A stretch of DNA of 64,000 nucleotides, from the NCBI GenBank assembly GCA_004293935.1, contig RDZH01000014.1, positions 1 to 64,000 on the forward strand. Reading direction: 5' to 3'. Positions 18,148-28,014 of this stretch are shown here, in pieces. Numbering within the stretch: the stretch's first letter is position 1; each line of letters begins with the position of its first letter. Source of the DNA: Alphaproteobacteria bacterium (lineage in GTDB: Bacteria; Pseudomonadota; Alphaproteobacteria; Rickettsiales; UBA998). Below the pieces are notes generated by a model. It searched no databases, was not told where the DNA came from, and worked only from the letters and a program-made list of their open reading frames with translations. The position numbers and the translations under genes were made by a program.

Positions 18148-19473
18148 TTAAACGCTACGTACATCGCGCCTTGTGATATTGGTAGCTGGGGTTTGCGGTG
18201 GCGGTACGAGCGCATTAGACGGAGGGGCGATATTGCGGCTTACGGCTAATGATAGGCTATCGAGCGCACGATTGATGGTCGGTATCCATTCCCCTTCCAT
18301 AGATTCCATGACACCGATGCTTCCAGCACCTGCACGGAACGCAACCGCAGATTTGTTTGCTCCGGAATCGTGAGCAATCACGCCACGCGCAGTTCCTGAT
18401 TTGACGGCATTCGAGTCTATGCCCCTCAAACCTGTATGGTTATTGGATGGTGCAAAGATTTTTGCTATATCGGGTGCTTCTGATCCGAATTTTTGCATCG
18501 CAAGAGCAAGTTCATAGGCTGTGCCAACATTTTTTAATCCTTCCACATAAAATTTTCCCGGTTCTGAACTTGCCGTGGGAAGCCCTGAGAAATTGGCAAT
18601 CTCAAGGTTTTTGAAACCCATATCATCAAGACGTTGATTATACTCACGGATCAACGCATCGGGCGTAACACCGCGTGCTTTTGCCACAAGATTCATCAAA
18701 TTATCTGATTCTATGTTGCTGGAAATAGCCGACATTTCATTGATGGATTTGCGCATATCTGCCGTGACACCGCCCGCCGCTTTTAACTTTGGATCGGTGG
18801 CAACCAACCATGCAGCAATGGCTTTTGTCGTCGATGCGGTATCGCCAATCTCATTCACGCGATTACCTCGAATGAGGAATCCTTGCGGATCAACAGAAGC
18901 CCATTGCGCCTCATTTTTATTATTGGTGATCCCTTGGGCGTTGCTCACATCACGCACGGCAGCTAGAACGGTCGGTGCTACAGATGTTGTTTGAGCATTA
19001 GTGCGGAAAGATACAGGTGTTGCAGTAGGCGTATTGGCTGAGGGCGTTGTTGGTTGCCCTGCTCCCAGATTATTTTGTCCGCCACCAAACATGTTGCCAA
19101 AAAAATCTCCTATTCCTTTCATGAAATCACCAGAGAATAATTTAGGCAATAGAAACACCATGCCCACGATAGCAATGAGGGGCATAAACATGTTGCCTAA
19201 TCCACCGAGCATACCGCCTAAAAAATTATTTTCTTGCGGTGGCGGTGCTGCAGGTTGAGGCGCAGGACGAGAGGCTGTTTGATTGCCTCCCCCAAACATC
19301 GACATAAGTGCCATTAAAGGATTTTGTTGCGTGGTTTGTGCAGCAGGCGCAGCGGTTGGCACGGGTACAGATGCAGGCGGAGTCGTTGCTGCAGGTGCGG
19401 CGGGCGCAGTGGTTCGTGCAGCAGGTGCAGCAGTTGGTACAGGTGGCAATCCAGAAGGTACAGTATTGTTCAT
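18148..19473 (-). CDS. S11-like D-alanyl-D-alanine carboxypeptidase / serine hydrolase with Ala/Pro-rich N-terminus
   Basis: SxxK (ASTTKAIAAWL), SxN region (SSNIESDNL), DDMGFKNLEIANFSGLPT, KSGTA in the KTG position. Confidence 0.65.
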   Translation of the reverse strand: MNNTVPSGLPPVPTAAPAARTTAPAAPAATTPPASVPVPTAAPAAQTTQQNPLMALMSMFGGGNQTASRPAPQPAAPPPQENNFLGGMLGGLGNMFMPLIAIVGMVFLLPKLFSGDFMKGIGDFFGNMFGGGQNNLGAGQPTTPSANTPTATPVSFRTNAQTTSVAPTVLAAVRDVSNAQGITNNKNEAQWASVDPQGFLIRGNRVNEIGDTASTTKAIAAWLVATDPKLKAAGGVTADMRKSINEMSAISSNIESDNLMNLVAKARGVTPDALIREYNQRLDDMGFKNLEIANFSGLPTASSEPGKFYVEGLKNVGTAYELALAMQKFGSEAPDIAKIFAPSNNHTGLRGIDSNAVKSGTARGVIAHDSGANKSAVAFRAGAGSIGVMESMEGEWIPTINRALDSLSLAVSRNIAPPSNALVPPPQTPATNITRRDVRSV

Positions 19474-19565
19474 AGATTACAGTATAGCAAAAAGTTATTA
19501 CGGTTCTATGACGATAGAATAGATTTTTTTGATTAGGTTGCGCGGATGAATGAACAGTGAGCGCA

Positions 19566-20078
19566 CTACAGATAATCCTTTGCTAAACGCACATAATTAT
19601 CCGCTGAAATGGGGATGAAATCCGATTCTTCTTGGCGCATTGGGCGCATCAAGGCGGCGGGTGATCCTGCCCATAATTCACCTGATCCCACGATTTTGCG
19701 CGGCGTGAGTACCGCACCAGCAGCCAACATCCCACCTTGCTTCACTGTAGAATGATCCAGCATCACGGCGCGCATTCCAATGAAACAATCATCCTCAATG
19801 GTGCAGGCATGAAGCATCACCGCATGACCAATCGTCACGCCTGATCCAATCACCGTTGGACCAATTTTGCGTGTCACATGAATGACGCTATTATCTTGTA
19901 TGTTGGTGCGTTCACCAATCGTGATGGGCATGACATCCCCGCGAATGACCGCCCCAAACCATATGGATGAACCTGCGCCAATGGTGACATCACCAATGAT
20001 CACGGCATTGGGGGCAATAAATACATCATCAGCAATGTTCGGCATAATGCCTTTATAAGGGAGAATGAGTGGTTGCAT
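19566..20078 (-). CDS. Gamma carbonic anhydrase-like hexapeptide-repeat protein
   Basis: NAVIIGDVTIGAGSSIWFGAVIRGDVMPITIGERTNIQDNSVIHV, GHAVMLHACTIEDDCFIGMRAVML. Confidence 0.93.
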   Translation of the reverse strand: MQPLILPYKGIMPNIADDVFIAPNAVIIGDVTIGAGSSIWFGAVIRGDVMPITIGERTNIQDNSVIHVTRKIGPTVIGSGVTIGHAVMLHACTIEDDCFIGMRAVMLDHSTVKQGGMLAAGAVLTPRKIVGSGELWAGSPAALMRPMRQEESDFIPISADNYVRLAKDYL

Positions 20079-20143
20079 AAAGTACCTATCTAAAATTATT
20101 CTTGACTTTTTCTGTTCTTGACTTTTGGTGCATAATATTAAAG

Positions 20144-20196
20144 ATACTCATCTTTCGCACATTCAGATACTGCGCATCTGCATGTGCGATGAGTAT
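20144..20196. repeat. Partial copy of family B repeat (second module only)
   Basis: atactcatctttcgcacattcagatactgcgcatctgcatgtgcgatgagtat. Confidence 0.75.
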
Positions 20197-20275
20197 ATGC
20201 AACAATAATAATGCAGATGGTTTGCTTCTCAAGGCTGAGTTGAACAACATCTGCTTCATACTCTTATGATTCCTG

Positions 20276-21322
20276 CTAAGGAAACAACGCGCTACCCATC
20301 AACCCTTCGGTTTCAGGGAATCCGCATAGAAGATTCATATTTTGTACCGCTTGCCCCGATGCGCCTTTCATCAGATTATCAATGACGGAAATAAGGATGA
20401 TGCTGCGTGCATCTGATCCCGCAAAGATATTTATTAGGCAATGATTCGACCCGCGCACTGAGTGGGTGGATGGCACGTTGCCTTGCGGCATAAGATGCAC
20501 AAAAGGTTCATTTGCATAGGTTTGGTGCAACTGCGCCCGTGCGGCGTTTATATCATAACCAGATTGAAGGCGGGCATAGATGGTTGCCACCATCCCGCGT
20601 TTTTGTGGGATAAGGTGAGGGACGAATGTAATGCTTGGTTGCGCGCCCAATGCCAAGCCAAGCTCTTGGTGCAATTCACCCATATGGCGGTGGTGATTGA
20701 CGCTATAAGCCGTCATCCCTTCCGACACTTCATTATAGAGCATCCCTTGTTTAATGGTACGCCCTGCACCACTTACGCCAGATTTCGCATCAATAATGAC
20801 AGGATCAGCTTCTAGCATTCCTGCCTTGGCAAGTGGGAGTAACGGCAATAACGAGCAAGTCGGATAGCATCCCGGATTGGCAATTAAGCGATGGTTCGGA
20901 AGATCGGTGCGATAATGTTCCGTAAGACCATACAGTGCCTCCGCTTGTAGGGCGGGGGCGTGATGTTCTTCACCATACCAATGGCGGTAGGCTTCGGCAT
21001 CGACTAAGCGAAAATCGGCTGATAGATCAATGATTTTGAGATGCTTCGGTAGGGTTGCGATAATTTTTTGGCTGGTTGCATGGGGCAAGCAACAAAATGC
21101 GACATCAATATCATCAAAGTTAATCGCTTCGGTGGTGGTCAGTGGTGGCAGCGTATCATAGAACAAATGCGGGAATACATCTTGCATGTGTTGCCCTGCA
21201 TGGCTGTTGGCACTGAGTGCTGCAATGTCTGCATGAGGATGGGAACGTAATAAGCGTATGAGTTCTGCCCCCGTATAGCCACTTGCACCAATAATGGCGC
21301 AACGTATGCGCGTCTGTGCCAT
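20276..21322 (-). CDS. argC: N-acetyl-gamma-glutamyl-phosphate reductase
   Basis: CAIIGASGYTGAELIRLLRSHP, NPGCYPTCSLLPLLPL, SGVSGAGR. Confidence 0.96.
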   Translation of the reverse strand: MAQTRIRCAIIGASGYTGAELIRLLRSHPHADIAALSANSHAGQHMQDVFPHLFYDTLPPLTTTEAINFDDIDVAFCCLPHATSQKIIATLPKHLKIIDLSADFRLVDAEAYRHWYGEEHHAPALQAEALYGLTEHYRTDLPNHRLIANPGCYPTCSLLPLLPLAKAGMLEADPVIIDAKSGVSGAGRTIKQGMLYNEVSEGMTAYSVNHHRHMGELHQELGLALGAQPSITFVPHLIPQKRGMVATIYARLQSGYDINAARAQLHQTYANEPFVHLMPQGNVPSTHSVRGSNHCLINIFAGSDARSIILISVIDNLMKGASGQAVQNMNLLCGFPETEGLMGSALFP

Positions 21323-21324
21323 CC

Positions 21325-22308
21325 TTAGTTCCCCTCTTTCGCAGAATTGGGAATAGAGGTTGACATCTCAAGCATACGCTGCAAAGGCTTGCGTGCCGCG
21401 ATGATGAGATCGTCCTTTAGTTCAAGTTGCGGGGTTAAATCGCGCATACAGAGATACAGTTTTTCTAGTGAATTGAGTTTCATATAAGGGCAAGTATTGC
21501 ACGAATTGCACGCGCCATCAGAAACGCCAGCCACAGGATAAAAACTACTGCCCAAAGATCGTTGTTTCATCTGATGAATGATGCCCGGTTCGGTCAGTAC
21601 AATAAATTCATGCGCGGGGTGCGCTGCGGTATAATGCAACAAAGAGGAAGTCGAACCAATATGATGCGCATAACGCAACAAGGTTTCAGGGCATTCAGGA
21701 TGGGCAATAATATGTGCTTTGGGATGTTGCGTTTTCAGGCGGATCAACTCACGTTCAGAAAAACGTTCATGCACCATGCACGATCCATCCCATAATAACA
21801 TCTCACGCCCCGTTTTGCGCGCTAAATACGCCCCTAAATGCTTGTCGGGTGCAAAAATAATTTTTTGATCAGCGGGGATCTGCTGCAAAATCATCTCGGC
21901 ATTGGTAGATGTGACAATAATATCAGTGAGTGCTTTAATCTCTGCGGAGCAATTAATATAGGTGATCGCCATATGATCGGGATGCGCTTCACGGAACGCT
22001 TTGAATGCAGGAGCAGGGCAAGAGGTTTCAAGCGAGCATCCCGCCTCTAAATCAGGTAGCAATACTGTTTTGGCAGGGTTCAAAATCTTCGCCCCTTCCG
22101 CCATAAATTTTACGCCACAAAAGACAATCACATCCGCATCCGTCTGTGCTGCTTTGCGCGCTAAATCGAGCGAATCCCCAACAAAATCTGCAATATCTTG
22201 CAGATCATCTTCTTGATAATAGTGGGCAAGAATCACAGCGTTCATTTCACGCCGCAAACGGTTGATTTCTTGCTCCATTGAAAGAGTAGAACGCGGTATC
22301 GTCGTCAT
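21325..22308 (-). CDS. nadA: Quinolinate synthase
   Basis: [58 protein letters not shown]. Confidence 0.96.
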   Translation of the reverse strand: MTTIPRSTLSMEQEINRLRREMNAVILAHYYQEDDLQDIADFVGDSLDLARKAAQTDADVIVFCGVKFMAEGAKILNPAKTVLLPDLEAGCSLETSCPAPAFKAFREAHPDHMAITYINCSAEIKALTDIIVTSTNAEMILQQIPADQKIIFAPDKHLGAYLARKTGREMLLWDGSCMVHERFSERELIRLKTQHPKAHIIAHPECPETLLRYAHHIGSTSSLLHYTAAHPAHEFIVLTEPGIIHQMKQRSLGSSFYPVAGVSDGACNSCNTCPYMKLNSLEKLYLCMRDLTPQLELKDDLIIAARKPLQRMLEMSTSIPNSAKEGN

Positions 22309-22434
22309 TAGTAAAGCCTTATCCCTGTAGTGACACTCGTACTATACGCGCTCACCATAAGAATGCAAGCAAGATGATGTTTTTTTTCTTGACGTAGGAG
22401 AAAAAACAGGTTAGAAATGCCATCCACACGATGT

Positions 22435-22510
22435 GGGGGATTAGCTCAGTTGGTAGAGCGCCTGCTTTGCACGCAGGAGGTCAGGAGTTCGAATCTCCTA
22501 TCCTCCACCA
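22435..22510 (+). tRNA. tRNA-Ala (anticodon TGC)
   Basis: GGGGGATTAGCTCAGTTGGTAGAGCGCCTGCTTTGCACGCAGGAGGTCAGGAGTTCGAATCTCCTATCCTCCACCA. Confidence 0.97.
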
Positions 22511-22873
22511 TTTTAGTGGTTTAATGCACTGTTTTATAACGATATTCTTCATATTATTCTGCACGTACCCACAAATCAGCCCACAAAATAATCTTTGGTT
22601 GGGCGTGGATTTTTGTGGACTGTAACGGATATTTCCGCTTGTGTTTTTCTGATGTTTTCTGTATTTTCATTGCATGATAGTCGCAGTTGGCTATCTGGAG
22701 CGTCAGAACTTCATCTGTTGCGGCAATGTGCTGCCGTTTTTGCACTCCTCGGCTTTTGGTCGGGGAGGCAATGACTATGTAATAAGATTTAGGTCTAAAG
22801 GTCATTGCGTACCTTCAACAGATGGTATTCTGAACTCCCCGATCACCATGCACTTTTTGAAAGCAGGGGAAAT

Positions 22874-23434
22874 ATGAAAAAATTGATATTAGCAGGTACT
22901 GTTGCGCTGTTTTTGGGTGGGTGTGTCTCAAGTCCGCCTGAGGATTATTTCATAAAAATAGGCAAAGAATGCAATGCAGAATACAACTATGTAGAACCTT
23001 ATCTTAAGGACATCCCCCATCCTAATTCTGAGAAGGTGATTGAGTGTACAAGAAAAAAGGTGTTGGCAGGTTATGAAGCAAAAGAAATACCATTAGAAAT
23101 GTTTGGTTACTTGGATAGAAGGTTTGACTATAATTTGCTTTTACTAGAAAAAAGAAAAAAAGGTGAAATAACTAGAGAAGAATCTCTTGTAATGCTTAAT
23201 GAATGGGATGAAAAGGAAAAGCAACTAACAATCCAAATACTCCAAACACAACAGCAATCATCAAATAATTTTTTACAAGGTATAGTCGGCGCAATGAATG
23301 CAATGCAACCAGCGTTTGATCGCTACAACATGGAAAAGCAAGGCATTAACCCATATACGGGCATCCCTTTTGCCAATGAAAGACGAGGTTTTAGCTGCTA
23401 TAGAGATGGTGGGGGCAATTATCATTGCAATTAA
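22874..23434 (+). CDS. Uncharacterised lipoprotein
   Basis: MKKLILAGTVALFLGGC lipobox; charged helical body; RBS AGGGG upstream. Confidence 0.7.
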   Translation: MKKLILAGTVALFLGGCVSSPPEDYFIKIGKECNAEYNYVEPYLKDIPHPNSEKVIECTRKKVLAGYEAKEIPLEMFGYLDRRFDYNLLLLEKRKKGEITREESLVMLNEWDEKEKQLTIQILQTQQQSSNNFLQGIVGAMNAMQPAFDRYNMEKQGINPYTGIPFANERRGFSCYRDGGGNYHCN

Positions 23435-23442
23435 CAATCCGA

Positions 23443-23634
23443 TTACCCCACAACCTTCCTCACAATCAGCAATATACCATCTTCATCATGTGGATTAAAA
23501 TCGGGATGGGTGGCGTGATAGGCTGCTATGGCTTCTTGCTCTGATTGTCCTATTCCGCATACAATCACATGCGGGTGCTGGGGTGTGGTGCGCTTGCGTT
23601 CTATGCGTTTGATGCGGTTTGATAATACACTCAT
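23443..23634 (-). CDS. Small uncharacterised protein
   Basis: 63-aa ORF overlapping the upstream ORF by ATGA; HVIVCGIGQSEQEAIAAYHATHPDF. Resembles small proteins seen next to alphaproteobacterial phage terminases. Confidence 0.5.
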   Translation of the reverse strand: MSVLSNRIKRIERKRTTPQHPHVIVCGIGQSEQEAIAAYHATHPDFNPHDEDGILLIVRKVVG

Positions 23635-23804
23635 TTACGTTCCTCCAGTGCGGTGATGCGTTGCTCTAGATCTAATGTTTCATAGTGCTTGCGGTAGCCT
23701 TCCAATAAATCAGCACATGCTTTGGCTTCTTGTGGTGTGAGTTCACCCGCTGCCACCGCTGCAATCAGATGTGCATGTGCGTTTTTATTGTGCTTGCTAC
23801 CCAT
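23631..23804 (-). CDS. Small uncharacterised protein (terminase-neighbourhood-like)
   Basis: MGSKHNKNAHAHLIAAVAAGELTPQEAKACADLLEGYRKHYETLDLEQRITALEERK. Confidence 0.5.
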   Translation of the reverse strand: MGSKHNKNAHAHLIAAVAAGELTPQEAKACADLLEGYRKHYETLDLEQRITALEERK

Positions 23805-23936
23805 GCTCGCTATAGCGTACAAATTTATGTGAGAAAAATATCGGATATGATGACAATTTTCTTGAGATTTATGTGCAGATGCCGTAATGAAGTAGGTTGA
23901 TATGCACAACATAGTTGTAGTGAAGGAAGTGAATTT

Positions 23937-24536
23937 ATGACGTTGCCATTAATGCCTAAAGCGACCGCAGTGTGGTTGGTAGAAAATACCGCATTGACGT
24001 TTGATCAAATTGCAGATTTTTGTGGAATGCACCCGTTGGAAGTGCAGGGGATTGCAGATGGTGAAGTTGCTGTGGGAATTCGTGGGGTGAATCCAATCGA
24101 AGCAGGGCAGATAACCAAGCAGGTGATTGAGCTTGCTGAGGCGAATCCGAAATCAAAATTGAAAGTGGATGCGCAATCCATGAAATTGGTGAAGAAGAAA
24201 GCAAAAGGTGGTAAATATACCCCCATTGCACGCCGTCAGGATAAGCCCGAGGCGGTGGCATGGTTGTTGAAAAATCATCCCTATATTTCTGATACGAAAA
24301 TCATTAAATTGATTGGTACGACCAAGAAAACCATTGAATCGGTACGCGATAAGAGCCATTGGAATGCACAAAATATGACACCGAAAGACCCTGTGTTGCT
24401 TGGTTTATGCTCGCAGCATGAAATGGATGCATTGGTGAAGGCTACCCGTCCGAAGAATGATGAGATTGTCGATGTGGCAACATCGTCCTATGATGCGCAT
24501 GATGATGGCTATAATGATGCATCCTACGAATCGTAG
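23937..24536 (+). CDS. DUF1013 / TrcR-like cell cycle transcriptional regulator
   Basis: LMPKATAVWLVENTALTFDQIADFCGMHPLEVQGIADGEVAVGIRGVNPI, GTTKKTIESVRDKSHWN. Confidence 0.9.
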   Translation: MTLPLMPKATAVWLVENTALTFDQIADFCGMHPLEVQGIADGEVAVGIRGVNPIEAGQITKQVIELAEANPKSKLKVDAQSMKLVKKKAKGGKYTPIARRQDKPEAVAWLLKNHPYISDTKIIKLIGTTKKTIESVRDKSHWNAQNMTPKDPVLLGLCSQHEMDALVKATRPKNDEIVDVATSSYDAHDDGYNDASYES

Positions 24537-24569
24537 TAGTGCATAATAGCTGCATCAAGGAGGGCAGGG

Positions 24570-25595
24570 ATGTTTGAATGGTTTTATACACTCTTGATGG
24601 CTATCTCTGCTGCCGTTTTTGCGTATGTGGGTGTGTATGCGATGCGTGAATCGTTGCGCTTTCTCGCGCCTCCCGCCACTCCGAATGCCCGCGATAATCA
24701 CCGTATGCCGACTCCTAAGGGTGCGGGTTTTCCCGTGATAGTGGCGGTGATTGCCATGTTGACGGTGACAGGTGCGCAAGGTGCGTTCATTGGTGCGTTG
24801 CTGTTATTGCTGGCTGTGTCTTTTATGGATGATCATTGGGGTGTGCCTGCATGGGGGCGACTGATCGTGCATGTAGTGGCGGCAGGACTGATAACCTCTA
24901 CTGTGCAGGTGCAATTTTTCTCAGAATATATGACCGCGCTGCAAGAACGCGTTTTATTAAGCCTGATGTTGGTATGGTTCATTAATCTCTATAATTTTAT
25001 GGATGGCATTGATGAAATTACCTGTGTGCAGACCAGCACTATCACTATAGGGATTACAATAATCGCATTGCTGCACGCATCGGTGAGTGATGTGCTTGCC
25101 TATGATGCATTGATTGTGTTTGCTGCCATGCTTGGATTTTGGCGGTTTAATCGTCATCCCGCAAGTATCTTTTTGGGCGATGCAGGAAGTATCCCGCTTG
25201 GGGCATTGATGGGCTGGATGCTGCTGATGATAGCGCAACAGGGGCAATGGCAAGTCGGGTTGATTCTGGTGTCCTATTATGTTGTGGATTCAGGTGTGAC
25301 GATGATGGCGCGGTTGCTCCGTGGGAAAAAGCCGTGGGAAGCGCATTCACAACATGCTTATCAGTATTATGTTCGTAGTGGCAAGACGCATCGTCATACG
25401 ATTTATGCCCTAGGTTTGGTGAATCTATTATGCCTAGGACTAGCGGTAAGTAGTACGTTTGAAGCAGCACCAGTGCGCGTGGTTGCGGTGGCGTGCGCCT
25501 ATGTTCTGGCAATGCTTTTGTTTATCTTCTTTCGGATGCGTCCGCTGCGCTCTGCAACCCCACCAAACGCTTTGAGGGAACATGCGTCTACCTAA
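24570..25595 (+). CDS. MraY/WecA-family glycosyl-1-phosphate transferase
   Basis: Multiple TM segments, NLYNFMDGIDEI, FLGDAGSIPLGALMGWMLL. Confidence 0.9.
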   Translation: MFEWFYTLLMAISAAVFAYVGVYAMRESLRFLAPPATPNARDNHRMPTPKGAGFPVIVAVIAMLTVTGAQGAFIGALLLLLAVSFMDDHWGVPAWGRLIVHVVAAGLITSTVQVQFFSEYMTALQERVLLSLMLVWFINLYNFMDGIDEITCVQTSTITIGITIIALLHASVSDVLAYDALIVFAAMLGFWRFNRHPASIFLGDAGSIPLGALMGWMLLMIAQQGQWQVGLILVSYYVVDSGVTMMARLLRGKKPWEAHSQHAYQYYVRSGKTHRHTIYALGLVNLLCLGLAVSSTFEAAPVRVVAVACAYVLAMLLFIFFRMRPLRSATPPNALREHAST

Positions 25596-27462
25596 GCGTT
25601 CCCTTGTCTCCATTATTCATGATGTGATCATGGCATCCTTGAGTTTGCCTATTGCGTATTATATGCGCCTTGGCGACGCGGTATGGAAGATCGCACCCAT
25701 GCATATTGTGGAGCATTTTCTGTTGTTTATTGTGTGTTATCTTGCGGCATTGTTTGGATTTTCCATGCATCGGGAAGTGTGGCGTTATGTATCCATCAAT
25801 GAGCTAAAAACCATTGCTAAAGTGATTACGGTGAGTGTGGCGATAAGCTATGCAGCCTTATTTATGGTGCAACGCTTAGCGGATGTCCCCCGCTCTGTGC
25901 CTGTGATCCAATGGATGACACTTGGCGCGATGCTGAGTTCTTCACGTATTGGCTATCGCTTGTTGCGTGAGAGCCATAAGGAAAAAAAACATGGCAAGCA
26001 TCATGCTGAGACGATGAAGCGCGCCATCCCTGTGGTGATTTTGGGCGCGAATGATCATGCCGAAGGGTTTATCCGTGCGATGCAGCGTAGTGCTGAAGCA
26101 CCGTATCGCGTGATTGCGGTATTGGATAAAAAATCCTTGCGTGATGGACGATCCATGCGCGGTGTGCCTATTTTCTATTTAGCCGATGATCATGCGGTGT
26201 TGGAGGCGATGAAACGCCTTGAAGATCGAGGATTAGTACCGCAACGTATGATTATTGCGCAAGAGCATATGGATCATGAGCAAGCAGTGAGTGTGCTTTC
26301 TGCGTGTGATATGTTGGGTATAGGGCTTGCGCGTTTGCCACGTCTTACCGATTTTCAACAGGGGGTGGATCATGATATTAAACCCATTGCGATTGAGGAT
26401 TTGCTAGGCAGAGTACAAAGCTCGCATGATATACCTGCGATGGATGCCTTGTTGCGTGGTGCTACCGTGTTGATTACTGGGGCAGGTGGGTCGATTGGTA
26501 GTGAATTAGTGCGCCATATTGTGCAGCATCAACCCAAGCATGTGGTGTTGGTGGAACAAAATGAATATCATTTATATTTAATCGATAAAGAATTAATGCA
26601 GCTTGCGCCCGCTATTCCACGAACCGCATTGGTGGCGGATGTGCGCGACGCTGCCCATATTGAGCGTATTTTTGCATTGCATCAGCCGCATATTGTTTTT
26701 CACGCTGCAGCATTAAAGCATGTGCCGTTGGCAGAGATTAATCCTGAGCAAACGATCCTCACCAATGTGTTTGGTACGCAAATTGTTGCGCGTGCGTGTG
26801 TGCGTCATAAGGTGCAAGCGATGGTATTGATTTCTACAGATAAAGCCGTGCATCCTGCGAATGTGATGGGGGCAACAAAGCGGTTAGCGGAATATGTATG
26901 GATGCATGAAACGCGCTACGCCGATGCTATCAAGGTGGTGATGGTGCGTTTTGGCAATGTGTTGGGATCAACGGGATCGGTTGTGCCGCTGTTCCAAGAA
27001 CAATTACGCGCTGGTGGACCTCTCACCGTTACGCATCCCGATATGGAGCGTTATTTCATGACGATTCGTGAAGCAGCGGGATTGGTCATTCAGGCCGCAG
27101 CGATTGCTCATGCTGGCGCATCGCTTTATGTGTTGGATATGGGAACGCCGATGAAAATTGTACATTTGGCAGAGCAGATGATACGCTTGGCAGGCTATCG
27201 CCCCTATGAGGAAATTGATATTCACTTCACGGGCTTACGCGCTGGTGAAAAATTAACGGAAGAATTGGTCTATCATACCGAAGCCTTGCAGCCGACAACA
27301 CATCCCAAGATTCGACGCTCCGATAGTTTGGCGCATGTGGTGTTGGATGATGATGCCATGGATGAGCTGTATCATGTATGCCATGCCTATCAACCACAAA
27401 AATCACGTTTTTGGTTGCAGCGTTTGGTACAAGAATATAACCCAGAATTAGCGAAGGTTTGA
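25582..27462 (+). CDS. FlaA1/CapD-type nucleoside-diphosphate-sugar epimerase/dehydratase
   Basis: N-terminal TM region; VLITGAGGSIGSELVRHI, STDKAVHPANVMGATKRLAE, VRFGNVLGSTGSVVPLF; overlaps the upstream gene by 14 bp. Confidence 0.93.
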   Translation: MRLPKRSLVSIIHDVIMASLSLPIAYYMRLGDAVWKIAPMHIVEHFLLFIVCYLAALFGFSMHREVWRYVSINELKTIAKVITVSVAISYAALFMVQRLADVPRSVPVIQWMTLGAMLSSSRIGYRLLRESHKEKKHGKHHAETMKRAIPVVILGANDHAEGFIRAMQRSAEAPYRVIAVLDKKSLRDGRSMRGVPIFYLADDHAVLEAMKRLEDRGLVPQRMIIAQEHMDHEQAVSVLSACDMLGIGLARLPRLTDFQQGVDHDIKPIAIEDLLGRVQSSHDIPAMDALLRGATVLITGAGGSIGSELVRHIVQHQPKHVVLVEQNEYHLYLIDKELMQLAPAIPRTALVADVRDAAHIERIFALHQPHIVFHAAALKHVPLAEINPEQTILTNVFGTQIVARACVRHKVQAMVLISTDKAVHPANVMGATKRLAEYVWMHETRYADAIKVVMVRFGNVLGSTGSVVPLFQEQLRAGGPLTVTHPDMERYFMTIREAAGLVIQAAAIAHAGASLYVLDMGTPMKIVHLAEQMIRLAGYRPYEEIDIHFTGLRAGEKLTEELVYHTEALQPTTHPKIRRSDSLAHVVLDDDAMDELYHVCHAYQPQKSRFWLQRLVQEYNPELAKV

Positions 27463-27514
27463 ATGATGAATGTGTTTCGTTCATGAAACATATAATGGTA
27501 AAACACTATAAATC

Positions 27515-27552
27515 CCAATAGGTTTGTCCTTTATTCAAGGCAAACCTATTGG
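27515..27552. terminator. Hairpin between convergent genes (CCAATAGGTTTG ... CAAACCTATTGG)
   Basis: Perfect 12-bp stem; further pairing CCTT/AAGG in the loop. Confidence 0.6.
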
Positions 27553-27558
27553 CATCTA

Positions 27559-27774
27559 TTAGCTTGCGAGTTCCTTCTCTATGTCGAGAAGGAGTTGCTC
27601 GATTTCTTCTAGATCTGTTTCCTTCACCCAAGCCATGCTATGTCTCGTTTTTCCGACAAGGGAAAGCCGAATCGCAAATGCTTGGATTTTAGTGGCAGGA
27701 AGCAGGGCAATTTTTTGCCGTGCTACATCGATCATGATGCTTTCGACTTGTTCGTAATCAATGTTGGTTGACAT
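27559..27774 (-). CDS. Small uncharacterised protein
   Basis: 71-aa ORF MSTNIDYEQVESIMIDVARQKIALLPATKIQAF with intergenic spacing and a hairpin on its 3' side. Confidence 0.5.
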   Translation of the reverse strand: MSTNIDYEQVESIMIDVARQKIALLPATKIQAFAIRLSLVGKTRHSMAWVKETDLEEIEQLLLDIEKELAS

Positions 27775-28014
27775 GGTTCTAGCGTTCCTTTGTGAGTGTA
27801 CAATCCCAAAGTTACAGCTTCTTCAGACAGAAAGTCTATAAAAAATAAGGTGCTTTCATTAAAAGAAGCGTAAACAAGGGTAAGTGTTAAATATAAACCA
27901 TGGTTGCTATTTTGTCAACTATTAACATAGTAACAGCGCGTCTCGCATGAATTTTCTTGCGTTTTTTGCTTATGTGTGTTTAATGATTTTTTGTCAAAGT
28001 ATTTAGAAAAATCT

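Noticed and set aside
19336-19450. Repeated GCAGCAGG(C/T)GCAGC(G/A)G DNA in the S11-like gene
   Set aside because: Explained by PTAAPAA-type Ala/Pro-rich coding sequence; not an independent element.
22431-22625. ORF MWGISSVGRAPALHAGGQEFESPILHH
   Set aside because: Classic false ORF from translating tRNA-Ala.
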